64,000 nt of DNA from Ruegeria sp. HKCCD7303 (GCF_013111185.1 NZ_WVRE01000005.1:265437-329436), one strand, 5' to 3'; positions 1 to 8,886 are shown, counted from the stretch's first letter. Translations and numbers: made by a program. Notes: generated by a model not told the origin, from the letters alone.

Positions 1-502
1 GTCCTGCCTGAGTGGCGAAGTGGCCCAGCTCCATTCCCGGCATATTGTGAAGCCCAAAAACTGCGGTCATAGGAAAGCGTTCGAACAAACCGTCAGCAAT
101 CATCGCAGCGGCCCCATTTCCGTTCTCTTCATCCGGCTGGAAAACAAAGTGAACGGTCCTGTCCAACGATGTGTCCGCAGCAAGGGCCAAGGCAGCACCA
201 AGCAGCATCGTGCTATGCCCGTCATGACCGCAGCCGTGAAACTTGCCCTCTGTTTTTGACCGGTAGGGCAAATTGGTCATCTCGTGAATCGGCAGCGCGT
301 CCATATCGGCGCGAAACCCGATTGCGGTCTCATCAGGACCACGGCGCAAAGTGGCAACAACCCCGGTCCGACCCACGCCTCGGGTGACCTCAAGCCCAGC
401 GCGCTCCAACTCGGCCGCGATCAAATTGGGGGTCCGGTCAAGGTCGAACCCGGTTTCTGGATGGGCATGAAGATCACGACGAAACGCAACAAGATCAAGC
501 AT
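1..502 (-). CDS. M20-family metallopeptidase / amidohydrolase (N-terminal part, cut by window edge)
   Basis: The reverse strand encodes the first 167 residues of an M20D-type amidohydrolase of the hippurate hydrolase / N-acyl-amino-acid hydrolase group; its 3' end lies outside the window. It begins FRRDLHAHPE, the usual start of this family, and carries the metal-binding motif HGCGHDGH near residue 100 and the acidic pair in PDEENG. Such zinc enzymes hydrolyse N-acyl or amidated amino acids in the cytoplasm. Its ATG overlaps the 3' end of the upstream ammonia-lyase gene, so the two are translationally coupled. With that neighbour it may first release a free amino acid (for example from an N-acyl diaminopropionate), which is an inference. 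The family call is safe; the substrate is unknown. Confidence 0.85.
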   Translation of the reverse strand, partial: MLDLVAFRRDLHAHPETGFDLDRTPNLIAAELERAGLEVTRGVGRTGVVATLRRGPDETAIGFRADMDALPIHEMTNLPYRSKTEGKFHGCGHDGHSTMLLGAALALAADTSLDRTVHFVFQPDEENGNGAAAMIADGLFERFPMTAVFGLHNMPGMELGHFATQAG

Positions 503-1505
503 CAGAAACGCCCCCTTCGGACAAGATGACCAATGTCAAATCATCGTCGCCCTCAAGGCAGGCGGCAAGCCCAGCCGCTCCGGATGGCGTGGTCGAGAAA
601 CCCAAATCAAAGGCGCTGTTTACTGCGTTCTGAGCCTGTTGGTCACTGATTGTAACCCAATCGTCTGCACAGCGCTTTAAGATATCCAAAGCCAACATGG
701 ATGGCGTTTTGCAATCCAAACGCCCCATATTTGAAACGGGCCCTTCAACCGTAAGGATTTCTCCGGCTCGGGCGCTTTCCTTCAGACAGGGTGCAGCATC
801 TGGTTCAACCACTGTGATCTTTGGCTGCACCGGCCAGTTCGACCGGATCATATAGGCAATGCCCGCGGCCAGCCCACCAACGCCCGCCTGCAGGTACACG
901 TGGCTCGGCCAATTTGCGGACACTTCTAAATCGTTGCGCATTTCTTCAGCAATGACAGTATAACCCTCCATCACCAATCGCGGAGGCTCGGTATATCCCG
1001 GCCACGACCCATCGGCGAGGTGAATGGCACCGGTTGCTTCGGCGTCAGCGACGGCTGCGGCCACGCTTGCCTCATAGTCACTGCCGGATCGAACAACATC
1101 TGCGCCTTTCGCCCGAAGACGAACAGCAAACTCTTCGGGGACTGTTTCGGCAAGATAAATGCGCGCCGTTGCACCAAAGAGCTGCGCGCCAGCGGCCACG
1201 GCCATGCCGTGATTGCCTGCGCTGGCGCACACAAAAGTCATCGATCGCGCCACATCCTTTACGGGATCGCTCAGAAAGGCGCTGGGTGTCAAAGAACGAC
1301 CAACACGCGCTTCGATCAGCTTGGCAACAGCGTAAATACCGCCCAGAGCTTTGAACGCGCCCAGGCCCATCCTGTTGGTTTCATCTTTGATCAGGATCGT
1401 TCGCCATTGGAAACTGCGGGTTTCTAACGGGCTTGGTTTATAAGCTGGACATTCCGCCAGCAACGCCAGCGGCTTTGCCACATCAAGTTTCTTACTGTGT
1501 TCCAT
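495..1505 (-). CDS. Diaminopropionate ammonia-lyase-like PLP enzyme
   Basis: About 336 residues of a fold-type II PLP enzyme. The stretch FKALGG carries the lysine expected to bind PLP; ASAGNHG is the substrate/PLP phosphate loop and GVGGLAAG the glycine-rich loop. The N-terminal pattern (CPAYKPSPL, then KDETNRMGLGAFK) resembles diaminopropionate ammonia-lyase (DpaL/YgeX), which turns 2,3-diaminopropionate into pyruvate and ammonia, more than threonine dehydratase. It is shorter than the roughly 400-residue E. coli enzyme. The start is uncertain: ATG at 1505 is used here, GTG at 1523 is possible, and neither has a strong ribosome site. It overlaps the downstream M20 gene and is divergent from an Lrp/AsnC regulator, probably its controller. 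Confidence 0.75.
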   Translation of the reverse strand: MEHSKKLDVAKPLALLAECPAYKPSPLETRSFQWRTILIKDETNRMGLGAFKALGGIYAVAKLIEARVGRSLTPSAFLSDPVKDVARSMTFVCASAGNHGMAVAAGAQLFGATARIYLAETVPEEFAVRLRAKGADVVRSGSDYEASVAAAVADAEATGAIHLADGSWPGYTEPPRLVMEGYTVIAEEMRNDLEVSANWPSHVYLQAGVGGLAAGIAYMIRSNWPVQPKITVVEPDAAPCLKESARAGEILTVEGPVSNMGRLDCKTPSMLALDILKRCADDWVTISDQQAQNAVNSAFDLGFSTTPSGAAGLAACLEGDDDLTLVILSEGGVSDA

Positions 1506-1591
1506 GATCAGAGTTTTACGCACAAGCTGCGATCTATTATGGTCACATTTGCCGATTTTCCGGGAAACTTTTTCACATCAAGGAAATCTTT

Positions 1592-2068
1592 GTGAAACTC
1601 GACCAATTTGACCGCAGCCTGCTGCACCTGATGCAACGTGATGCCAAAATGGGGCTGGAGGCGCTTGCATCCGAAACAGGCTTATCGGTCGCATCCGTTC
1701 AAAGGCGTCTGAAGGCGCTCAGAGCTTCTGGTGCTATTCACTCGGAAGTGGCAATTGTCGACCCGAAAAAACTGGGCGTTGCAATGAGCTTCGTTGTCAT
1801 GGTCGAATTAGAACGCGAACGCCAGGATCAGATCGACGCTTTTTCGCGGCAGGCGCAGGCAGAGCCAAGGGTGCAACAGTGCTATTACATCACAGGTGAT
1901 GCGGACTTCTGCCTGATCTGTGCGGCGCGTGATATGGATGATTTTGAAGAGCTGACCAAAAAGTTGTTTTTCGACAATTCAAACGTTCGCCGGTTTCGAA
2001 CGTCAGTTGTGATGGGACGCAAGAAAGTTGGCTTGGGCATTCCTGTCAAAGACAATGGCATGGACTGA
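1592..2068 (+). CDS. Lrp/AsnC-family transcriptional regulator
   Basis: A 158-residue protein with the family layout: an N-terminal winged helix (LDQFDRSLLHLMQRDAK, then LSVASVQRRLKAL as recognition helix) and a C-terminal RAM ligand-binding domain ending in FRTSVVMGRKK. The GTG start at 1592 is preceded by AAGGAAA at a good distance. Such proteins sense amino acids and switch adjacent catabolic genes. It lies divergent from the ammonia-lyase / M20 pair with under 90 bases between, so it probably regulates them and itself from that gap. The amino-acid ligand cannot be read from the sequence; a diamino acid would fit the neighbours. Confidence 0.88.
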   Translation: MKLDQFDRSLLHLMQRDAKMGLEALASETGLSVASVQRRLKALRASGAIHSEVAIVDPKKLGVAMSFVVMVELERERQDQIDAFSRQAQAEPRVQQCYYITGDADFCLICAARDMDDFEELTKKLFFDNSNVRRFRTSVVMGRKKVGLGIPVKDNGMD

Positions 2069-2153
2069 TGAAGCGCCCCATTCTCGCTTCATCGAAGTGG
2101 CAAAGACCAGATTTTTCGTTTGGGCAACTGTTCTGGCCTTTGCCTAATCGCTC

Positions 2154-3131
2154 TTAAGCTGCGGCAATCTGGCTTGCTTTCTCAACCAGCACTTCCGCTT
2201 GGCGGATCGAGGCATAGTCGATCAACCGACCATCCAGAGAAACAGCACCTTTCCCATCCGCTTCCGCCTCGGCCATGGCGACAAGAATGCGCTGCGCCTT
2301 GGTCACTTCGGCGTCGGACGGCGACATAACTTCGTTTGCCAAAGCAATCTGGCTGGGGTGGATTGCCCATTTCCCTTCGCAGCCCAAAACAGCGGCGCGC
2401 TTGGCGGCAGCTTTATAGCCGTCAGGGTCCTGGAAATCCCCGAATGGACCGTCGATGGGCCGCAGCCCGTTGGCGCGTGCGGCCACGACCATGCGCGCAA
2501 GCGCGTAGTGCCACATGTCGCCCCAATGTGTCATACGGCCTCCATCGGGATCCGCATCCGTCAGAACTGAATAATCGGGGTTCACACCACCGATGATGGT
2601 TGTCCGCGCACGTGTCGACGCCGCATAATCGGCGACACCAAAGTGAAGACTTTCGTTGCGCTTCGAGGCAGCGGCGATCTCGCTGACATTTTGCATGCCC
2701 AGCGCAGTTTCGATGATGTGCTCGAACCCGATGCGCTTGCCATAGCCCTTGGCGTCCTCGATTTGCGTGACCAGCATATCCACGGCATAGACGTCAGCAG
2801 CTGTTCCGACCTTGGGGATCATGATCAGATCCAGCCGCGTGCCAGCCTGTTCAACAACATCCACCACGTCGCGATACATGTAATGGGTGTCCAGCCCGTT
2901 GATGCGCACCGACATGGTCTTGTTGCCCCAATCGATGTCATTCAGCGCCTGAATGATATTCTTGCGCGCCTGTTCCTTTTCGTCAGGCGCGACAGCATCT
3001 TCCAGATCAAGGAAGATGACATCCACATCCGATTTTGCCGCCTTTTCAAACATTTCGGGCTGGCTACCGGGAACGGCAAGCTCGCTGCGGTTCAGACGCG
3101 CTGGGGCTTGTTCAATGGGGTGAAAGCTCAT
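2154..3131 (-). CDS. mcl1: L-malyl-CoA / beta-methylmalyl-CoA lyase (CitE-like)
   Basis: A 325-residue HpcH/HpaI-CitE aldolase: IFLDLEDAV and IPKVGT are typical strands of the TIM barrel, FEHIIETALG carries a metal/CoA-site glutamate, and GKWAIHPSQI is the conserved C-terminal segment. Length and sequence fit Rhodobacter-type malyl-CoA lyase, which cleaves malyl-CoA to acetyl-CoA and glyoxylate, the last step of the serine cycle. The ATG at 3131 has AAGGA eight bases upstream; the frame stays open to 3305 but that part overlaps glyA. It is the last gene of the sga-mtkAB-hpr-(glyA) operon, 19 bases after the glyA remnant. A beta-methylmalyl-CoA role in the ethylmalonyl-CoA pathway is also possible. 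Confidence 0.88.
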   Translation of the reverse strand: MSFHPIEQAPARLNRSELAVPGSQPEMFEKAAKSDVDVIFLDLEDAVAPDEKEQARKNIIQALNDIDWGNKTMSVRINGLDTHYMYRDVVDVVEQAGTRLDLIMIPKVGTAADVYAVDMLVTQIEDAKGYGKRIGFEHIIETALGMQNVSEIAAASKRNESLHFGVADYAASTRARTTIIGGVNPDYSVLTDADPDGGRMTHWGDMWHYALARMVVAARANGLRPIDGPFGDFQDPDGYKAAAKRAAVLGCEGKWAIHPSQIALANEVMSPSDAEVTKAQRILVAMAEAEADGKGAVSLDGRLIDYASIRQAEVLVEKASQIAAA

Positions 3132-3150
3132 GTTTTGGTCCTTCTTCTTA

Positions 3151-3519
3151 CTAGTTCGCATGGATCGGGAATCGTGCGCAAAGCTCTGCGACTTCGGCTT
3201 TGACCTTGGCTTCGACAGCGCCGTTGCCGTCTTCACCATTCGCGGCCAGACCGTCGACCACTTCGATGAACCAATCGGCGATGAAGACGAACTGGCTACC
3301 GCCATAATAGCGCCGACCGGAATAGCCTTCGGCGTATTTGTTGGTCATGACCGAGCCCTGCGCCTCCATCACGGCGGCAGAGACGATGTTCTCAGAGGCA
3401 ATCAGCTCGATCTCGTCGCGCTGACGGCCCAGTTCAGATGTGATCGAGCCAAAAAGCTCAGGGTTGCGGTCAGACAGGGATTGGGTGAAAAATCCATCGG
3501 CACGTTGCGGTGCATTCAA
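3151..3519 (-). pseudogene. glyA: Serine hydroxymethyltransferase with large in-frame internal deletion
   Basis: This open frame encodes only 122 residues. The first roughly 77 match the N-terminus of GlyA ([16 protein letters not shown], then [13 protein letters not shown]); the remainder matches the last roughly 45 ([17 protein letters not shown], then AELCARFPI). Normal GlyA has about 430 residues, so about 300 are missing, including the PLP-binding lysine and most of the cofactor domain. The deletion keeps the frame, and the TTG start retains a strong GGAGGA site, so a short, catalytically dead peptide could still be made. It sits between hydroxypyruvate reductase and malyl-CoA lyase, exactly where a serine-cycle glyA belongs. 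A functional copy must lie elsewhere if the cycle runs. Confidence 0.85.
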
Positions 3520-3597
3520 AAGTAAATCCTCCGGTGGATGGCGGCGACGCGGCCACCGTGGGCCGCATCGGCAATTAGCCTCAGGCGCGCTGGCAGG

Positions 3598-4569
3598 TCA
3601 GATCACCCGATCGCGTGGCTCTCGGCCTTCGAAGAAATCGCGCAGGTTATCGAGTACACGGAACCCCATCGCCTCGCGTGCCTCGCGCGTGGCGCTGCCC
3701 AGATGCGGCAGCATCACAAGGTTGTCGCATTGCAGAAGATCCGCACAGATACGGGGTTCACCATCGAACACATCCAGTGCTGCACCGCCGATCATGTCGA
3801 AAGCCAGCGATTGAACCAGCGCCCGTTCGTCGATGACTTCACCACGCGCCGTATTGATCAGGAACGCGTCGGGTTTCATAAGGTCCAGCCTGCGCGCATT
3901 TATCAGGTGGCGGTTCGCAGCCCCGCCGGGGCAATGAAGTGAGACGAAATCGCATTGCGGCAACAACTCATCAATCGACCCAACCTGAGTAGCTTTGCAC
4001 CGCGCCAATACAGCCGGGTCCACCGGGCTACGATTATAGACCAGCACGTCCATGCCAAAGCCGTGATGCGCACGGCGGGCCATTTCCTGACCGATGCGCC
4101 CGTAGCCGATGATGCCAAGCGTCTTACCGCTGACCTTGGTCCCCACCAGATGCGTGGGCCGCCAACCGGTCCAGTTGCCGGAACGCAGCTCGCGTTCACC
4201 CTCGCCCGCCCGACGCGCCACCATCAGCAGCAGGGTCATGGCGATATCTGCGGTGCATTCTGACAGAATATCAGGCGTGTTCGTCACGGTCATACCCAGC
4301 TCGCGGGCGGACGGCTCACAGATGTGGCTGTAGCCCACTCCATAATTGGCAAGGATTTTTGTCTGCGCACCAGATACGTCCAGCGCCTCGGCGCTGAGCG
4401 TGTCGGTTACCGTTGGCAAGACCGCGTCATAGGATTTCAACGCCTGCCGGATTTCGGACGGGGACAAAGGTTTGTCCCCGGTGTTCAGCACGGTGTTATA
4501 GTTCTCGGCCAACTGCGCCTCAACGGCAGCAGGCCAGCGACGGGTCACAAGAACCGAAGGTTTGACCAT
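3598..4569 (-). CDS. hprA: D-2-hydroxyacid dehydrogenase, probable hydroxypyruvate / glyoxylate reductase
   Basis: About 323 residues with both halves of the D-isomer-specific 2-hydroxyacid dehydrogenase fold. LGIIGYGRIGQE is the NAD(P)-binding glycine motif; NTARGEVIDE carries the catalytic arginine, FDGEPR the glutamate and LPHLGSAT the catalytic histidine. In the serine cycle this enzyme reduces hydroxypyruvate to D-glycerate, and its place in the sga-mtkAB operon supports that job over other 2-oxoacid reductions. The ATG at 4569 overlaps the mtkB stop as TGATG; a GTG one codon upstream is also possible. Exact specificity is inferred from context. Confidence 0.85.
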   Translation of the reverse strand: MVKPSVLVTRRWPAAVEAQLAENYNTVLNTGDKPLSPSEIRQALKSYDAVLPTVTDTLSAEALDVSGAQTKILANYGVGYSHICEPSARELGMTVTNTPDILSECTADIAMTLLLMVARRAGEGERELRSGNWTGWRPTHLVGTKVSGKTLGIIGYGRIGQEMARRAHHGFGMDVLVYNRSPVDPAVLARCKATQVGSIDELLPQCDFVSLHCPGGAANRHLINARRLDLMKPDAFLINTARGEVIDERALVQSLAFDMIGGAALDVFDGEPRICADLLQCDNLVMLPHLGSATREAREAMGFRVLDNLRDFFEGREPRDRVI

Positions 4570-5456
4570 CACGCAGCCTCCATCACACGCGCAATTGTTT
4601 CACCAATTACGGCAGGGTTTTCCGCCACGGTCACACCAGCGGCAGACAGGATTTCAACCTTCTCGCTAGCGCTTTCGCCAAAGGCCGAGATGATCGCACC
4701 CGCGTGGCCCATGGTCCGCCCTTTCGGAGCGGTCAGACCTGCAACGTAGGCGATCACAGGTTTGGTGATGTGGTCACGGATGTACTCTGCCGCCTCGGCT
4801 TCCTGCGGGCCGCCAATCTCACCAATCATGGCGATGACATGGGTGTCTTCGTCTTCTTCGAACCGTTGAAGGATGTCCTTGAACGAAGACCCGTTGATGG
4901 GATCGCCCCCGATCCCGACGCTGGTCGATACACCAATTCCGCGTTCTTTCAGCTGCGCTGCGGCCTCATAGCCCAGCGTGCCCGAGCGTCCGATAATCCC
5001 CACATGCCCCGGAAGGTAGATGTGACCCGGCATGATCCCCAGCAAAGCTTTACCGGGCGAAATCGTGCCCGCGCAGTTCGGACCGGTCAGAACCATACGT
5101 TTGTCTTTGGAGTAGCGGTACATGTAGCGTTTCACCCGGATCATGTCTTGCGCTGGGATACCGTCGGTGATGCAAACGCAGTACCGGATACCGGCATCCG
5201 CTGCTTCCATGATCGAATCTGCGGCAAACGGAGGAGGAACAAATACAAGGCTGGCATCCGCGCCGGTCGCCTCAACGGCTTGTTTGACGGTGTCAAAAAC
5301 CGGAACGCCTTCGACGGTTTCGCCGCCCTTGCCGGGAACGACGCCGCCTACGACATTCGTGCCATATTTCAGCATGTCTTTAGTGTGAAACCGCGCCATC
5401 CGGCCGGTGATGCCCTGTACTATGACACGCGAGTCGCGATCGAGAAGAATGCTCAT
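4569..5456 (-). CDS. mtkB: Malate-CoA ligase alpha subunit (SucD-like)
   Basis: A 295-residue protein of the succinyl-CoA synthetase alpha family. The N-terminal Rossmann domain starts SILLDRDSRVIVQGITG and binds CoA; GPNCAGTISP and IGRSGTLGYE are ligase-family motifs; GHAGAIIS carries the histidine that is phosphorylated during catalysis. With MtkA it activates malate to malyl-CoA using ATP. Assignment as malate rather than succinate ligase rests on the neighbours (malyl-CoA lyase, sga, hydroxypyruvate reductase). The ATG at 5456 overlaps the mtkA stop as TAATG. The frame extends upstream to 5675, but that part lies inside mtkA. Confidence 0.88.
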   Translation of the reverse strand: MSILLDRDSRVIVQGITGRMARFHTKDMLKYGTNVVGGVVPGKGGETVEGVPVFDTVKQAVEATGADASLVFVPPPFAADSIMEAADAGIRYCVCITDGIPAQDMIRVKRYMYRYSKDKRMVLTGPNCAGTISPGKALLGIMPGHIYLPGHVGIIGRSGTLGYEAAAQLKERGIGVSTSVGIGGDPINGSSFKDILQRFEEDEDTHVIAMIGEIGGPQEAEAAEYIRDHITKPVIAYVAGLTAPKGRTMGHAGAIISAFGESASEKVEILSAAGVTVAENPAVIGETIARVMEAA

Positions 5457-6652
5457 TACACAGCCCTCATCTTGGTGCCTTGGGTAAGGTCGTTTTTCCA
5501 TGCGCCTACAGCGCGTTCTGCTGCTTCCATCAGTGTTGTGGCGCGGATGATCGGCAGCCCGGACTTGGCAAGGATCTTCTGGCCCTCTTCGACATTGGTA
5601 CCAGCGAGCCGGACAACGACCGGAAGGTCGATATCCAATTCTTTCAGCGCCTGAACGACGCCCTCGGCCACCCAATCGCAGCGGTTGATGCCTGCGAAAA
5701 TGTTGACGAGGATGGCCTGGACATTGGTGTCCGACAGAACCAGCCGAAACGCCTTGGCAACCCGTTCTGGCGAAGCACCGCCACCGATATCAAGGAAGTT
5801 TGCGGGCTCACCACCGGCCAGCTTGATCGTGTCCATAGTTGCCATTGCCAGACCGGCACCGTTGACGATGCAACCGATGTTTCCCTCCAAACCCACGTAA
5901 GACAGCCCCCGGTCCGCCGCGCGACTTTCGCGCGGGTCTTCCTGGCTTTTGTCGCGCAGCTCGGCAATCTGCGGGTGGCGGAACAGAGCGTTGTCGTCAA
6001 AGCTCATCTTTGCATCCAGCGCCAGCACCCGGTCGTCACCGGTGATGACCAACGGATTGATCTCAACCATGGTGGCGTCCAAGTCGCTGAACGCGGCGTA
6101 GCACCCCTGCAGTGTGCGCACCATCTGCTGGATCAGCTTGGGTTCAAGACCAAGCTTGAACGCAATTTCACGCGCTTGGAATTCCTGAAGCCCGACCGCT
6201 GGCTCCACAATGGATCGCACGATGCTGTCCGGACGGTCGGCCGAGATATCCTCGATTTCCATCCCACCCTCTGACGAGGCGACAATCATCACCCGCTGGC
6301 TGGATCGGTCCAGAACAAATCCCAGATAAATCTCGCGGTCAATAGGCACGGCCGCTTCGACATAGACACGATAGATGCCTTTGCCTTCGGGACCAGTCTG
6401 ATGTGTGACCAGCTTACGACCAAACAGGTCATCGCAGGCCTGATAAATCTCGTTCTCTGTATTGCACAGCTTGACCCCTCCGGCCTTGCCGCGCCCACCG
6501 GCGTGGACCTGCGCTTTGACGATCCATTTGTCACCGCCCAGCTCGCGCGCCCGATAGGCCGCCTGTTCCGGGCTGTAGGCAAGCGCGCCAGCAGGGACGT
6601 CCACCCCGAAATTGGAAAGAAGTTCTTTCGCTTGGTATTCATGAATATCCAT
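5456..6652 (-). CDS. mtkA: Malate-CoA ligase beta subunit (SucC-like)
   Basis: About 398 residues. The N-terminal ATP-grasp domain begins [12 protein letters not shown] and contains [16 protein letters not shown], the nucleotide-binding loop; MVEINPLV is the conserved metal-site strand and LDIGGGAS, then [14 protein letters not shown], belong to the C-terminal subunit-interaction domain. Partner of MtkB in forming malyl-CoA. The ATG at 6652 is preferred because GGGAGGA lies about seven bases upstream; a TTG two codons earlier is also in frame. It follows sga after 28 bases and is coupled to mtkB by a TAATG overlap. Succinate-CoA ligase is the alternative, made less likely by the operon. Confidence 0.88.
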   Translation of the reverse strand: MDIHEYQAKELLSNFGVDVPAGALAYSPEQAAYRARELGGDKWIVKAQVHAGGRGKAGGVKLCNTENEIYQACDDLFGRKLVTHQTGPEGKGIYRVYVEAAVPIDREIYLGFVLDRSSQRVMIVASSEGGMEIEDISADRPDSIVRSIVEPAVGLQEFQAREIAFKLGLEPKLIQQMVRTLQGCYAAFSDLDATMVEINPLVITGDDRVLALDAKMSFDDNALFRHPQIAELRDKSQEDPRESRAADRGLSYVGLEGNIGCIVNGAGLAMATMDTIKLAGGEPANFLDIGGGASPERVAKAFRLVLSDTNVQAILVNIFAGINRCDWVAEGVVQALKELDIDLPVVVRLAGTNVEEGQKILAKSGLPIIRATTLMEAAERAVGAWKNDLTQGTKMRAV

Positions 6653-6680
6653 CTGCAATCCTCCCGTTCATGCAGTGTGG

Positions 6681-7922
6681 TTAAGCCGCGATTGAAGTGC
6701 CGTAACGGCTTTCAAGTAAAGCCTCGATCGCATCCTGATCGACCTCCCCGCCCAGCTCGCGAAGGGCTTCGGCAAACAGGCGTATGATCCGGCTGACCGC
6801 GTCCCGGTTCAGCTGATTGAGGATTCCGATCCGCACCTGTACCGGAGCGCTGAGAGTCGGCCAGATGCCAAATCCCCGTGCACGGCAGTTCTGGACCAGC
6901 TCCATCTCTCGCCCCGCCAGTTCCGGTGGCAGGTTCAGAACAACAAGGCTGGGCATGTCCGATGTCACTTCGCAGCCCATTTCGATCACCGCATCGCGCA
7001 GAACCTTCTCATGGGTGCGGTAGGCCATGGCCCGCTTTGCCAGGCTTTCTTGCAGGGTCAGTCGCAGGGCTTCGTGGAACGCCGCAACGGCGTATCCCGA
7101 ATGCGTCCGGTGGTATGTGCCTTTTTCTACGTCTTGCCCATCGACAATGCCCCAATGGCGCGCTTCAAAGATCGGATTGTGAACATAAGAATAAGCGCCA
7201 GACGCCTTCAAACTTTCGACATAAGCATCCGTAAAGCTGACTGGCGCATAAGTCAGCGGCAGGCAGCACAAACCTTTTTGCGGGCAAGACGCCCACCCGG
7301 CGACACCGGGGTAATCATCAATTGAAAAGTCATCGGCACCCAACGACGACACCGCGTCGATCAGACCCATGACACCATTGCGTTCACAGGCGTCCGAAAA
7401 GCCGCGCAGATCATTGACACGCCCGGATCCGGTTTCCCAATGCGCCATGAAAGCCCATTTGGGCTGGTGCTCAGACAAAGCAGCGTCAACCAGTTCACCT
7501 GTCACCGGCTGACCGTGCGGAACCTCGATCACGGTGACACTGGCGGCTTGTGGGTCAAGCGGGTTGGATGCGTGTTCTTGAGGTGTAGCTGCCTTGATCC
7601 GCAGGGTCAGAGCGTCGATACCCGAGAATGTCCCGTTGGCAAACGCCACGACCTTGTCGCCAGGCATGACGGCAGAGAACATAGCGTCCAGAGCGCTCCA
7701 ACCGGTGCCTGCGACCGCAAAAGTATACGTGTTGGACGTGCCCCAGATTTTCCGCAGCATGTGTTTGCACTCGATCATGCCCCGCAGAACGTCACCCTGC
7801 ATGTGATCCGCTACGCCTGCGCTGCTGAAGGCGCGCAGGACACGGGCGTCGGTGTTGCCCGGTCCCGGGCCAGCGGCCAAAGTCTCGGGGATCTCAAGAG
7901 GAGGGAAAATCTGAAACGTCAT
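6681..7922 (-). CDS. sgaA: Serine-glyoxylate aminotransferase
   Basis: A 413-residue class V aminotransferase. The early AAGPGPGNTD and HWETGSGRVND are family motifs, IDAVSSLGAD holds the aspartate that contacts the PLP ring, and CPQKGLCC holds the PLP lysine. The enzyme transfers the amino group of serine to glyoxylate, giving hydroxypyruvate and glycine, and is the hallmark of the serine cycle. It is the first gene of the operon; the ATG at 7922 has GAGGA about nine bases upstream. The promoter should lie in the 219-base gap shared with the divergent LuxR-type regulator, where several palindromes occur. Confidence 0.9.
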   Translation of the reverse strand: MTFQIFPPLEIPETLAAGPGPGNTDARVLRAFSSAGVADHMQGDVLRGMIECKHMLRKIWGTSNTYTFAVAGTGWSALDAMFSAVMPGDKVVAFANGTFSGIDALTLRIKAATPQEHASNPLDPQAASVTVIEVPHGQPVTGELVDAALSEHQPKWAFMAHWETGSGRVNDLRGFSDACERNGVMGLIDAVSSLGADDFSIDDYPGVAGWASCPQKGLCCLPLTYAPVSFTDAYVESLKASGAYSYVHNPIFEARHWGIVDGQDVEKGTYHRTHSGYAVAAFHEALRLTLQESLAKRAMAYRTHEKVLRDAVIEMGCEVTSDMPSLVVLNLPPELAGREMELVQNCRARGFGIWPTLSAPVQVRIGILNQLNRDAVSRIIRLFAEALRELGGEVDQDAIEALLESRYGTSIAA

Positions 7923-8044
7923 TGTCTGTCATCCTCGGCGTTGGTCGGGCTCTTGGACCCGTCGTGTTTCGTTGCCGGACAGAAAACGCCGCCTTGCGCA
8001 ATGACGCAACGTAACTTACTACTGCTTTAGGATGGCCAAAAGGA

Positions 8045-8135
8045 TGGGGAATTTCCCACCCGAATTGGTAAAAATACCAAGGCATACTGAGTTTTCACCT
8101 ACCCGTTTGGGTAGTAAATTGCGAAAGTTGGGTAA
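8045..8135. promoter_or_regulatory. Set of palindromes between sgaA and the LuxR-type regulator
   Basis: Two perfect inverted repeats share a 6-4-6 build: TTGGTA-AAAA-TACCAA at 8065-8080 and CTACCC-GTTT-GGGTAG at 8099-8114, with centres 34 bases apart. A further near-palindrome, TGGGGAATTTCCCA, lies at 8045-8058 and a half-site TTGGGTA near 8128. They sit in the gap between divergent sgaA and the response-regulator gene, so they are good candidate operators for that regulator. The repeats are seen directly; the role is inferred. Confidence 0.6.
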
Positions 8136-8141
8136 AAACAG

Positions 8142-8771
8142 ATGATTGGCGCGCCAGGTACCCCTATTGATGTCATGCTGGCAGACGGCAATCCGCTGGT
8201 TCTGTCTGCCATGTCTGAAATCTTTGAACGCGACCCGCGATTCTCGTTGGTGGCGACGTCAGCCACCGCCGAAGGGTTCCTGGGAACCGTCATGCGAGTT
8301 CCGGTTCAGGTCGGGGTGGTCGACTGGAACCTCCCGGTGCTCGGAGCGGCAAAGCTGATCGAGGTTCTTCGAGAACAGGCCAATGCACCCCGGTTTGTGG
8401 TGTATGGGGATGTGACCAGCGAAACGCCGCGGCTGGCCATGCAAGCCGGGGCCGCTGGTTTTGCGGCGCGATCCGGCGAGGTTGAAGGCTTGCTTGAAAC
8501 CTGCGCCGATGTGGCGGCTGGCAAAATGGTCTTTCCATTCATCGACGTTCGAAAAATGCAACAGGACCCTATCCAAAGCTTGTCCCGCAAAGAACGCGCC
8601 ATTCTTGAAGCCTTGGCCCAAGGCATGTCCAATCGGGACCTTTCAAAAGAACTGCAGATTTCAACAAACACGGTCAAATTTCACCTGTCCAATATCTATG
8701 ACAAGCTGGCCGTGAAAAACAGAACTCAGGCCATTGCGTTTTACTATTCGTCCAGATCCGCATTGGATTAG
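8142..8771 (+). CDS. LuxR/FixJ-type response regulator, probable controller of the serine-cycle operon
   Basis: A 209-residue two-domain protein. Residues 1-120 look like a CheY-like receiver: an acidic start (VMLADGNPLVLSAM), the likely phosphoacceptor aspartate in VGVVDWNLP, and a conserved lysine-side helix region. Residues 145-205 form a LuxR-type helix-turn-helix (SRKERAILEALAQGMSNRD, then STNTVKFHLSNIYDKL). It is divergent from sgaA over a gap rich in palindromes, which points to control of the serine-cycle genes. No sensor kinase gene is adjacent, so its partner must be elsewhere, or it may respond without phosphorylation. The ribosome site before 8142 is weak. Confidence 0.85.
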   Translation: MIGAPGTPIDVMLADGNPLVLSAMSEIFERDPRFSLVATSATAEGFLGTVMRVPVQVGVVDWNLPVLGAAKLIEVLREQANAPRFVVYGDVTSETPRLAMQAGAAGFAARSGEVEGLLETCADVAAGKMVFPFIDVRKMQQDPIQSLSRKERAILEALAQGMSNRDLSKELQISTNTVKFHLSNIYDKLAVKNRTQAIAFYYSSRSALD

Positions 8772-8886
8772 GGCTATGGTCAGGGGGCTGCCGTCCAGAA
8801 TGCGCGACGGCGTAGTACTAGCTAATTCCGTTTCTCCAAAGCCCAATCGTCCTTTATCCTGATCTTGAAAAAGCAGGAGCACCCCG

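Noticed and set aside
2154..3305. A longer malyl-CoA lyase starting at 3305
   Set aside because: The extension overlaps the glyA remnant out of frame; ATG 3131 has a good ribosome site and the canonical N-terminus.
5456..6652. Succinyl-CoA synthetase beta subunit (sucC)
   Set aside because: The family is shared, but the operon with malyl-CoA lyase, sga and hydroxypyruvate reductase favours malate-CoA ligase.
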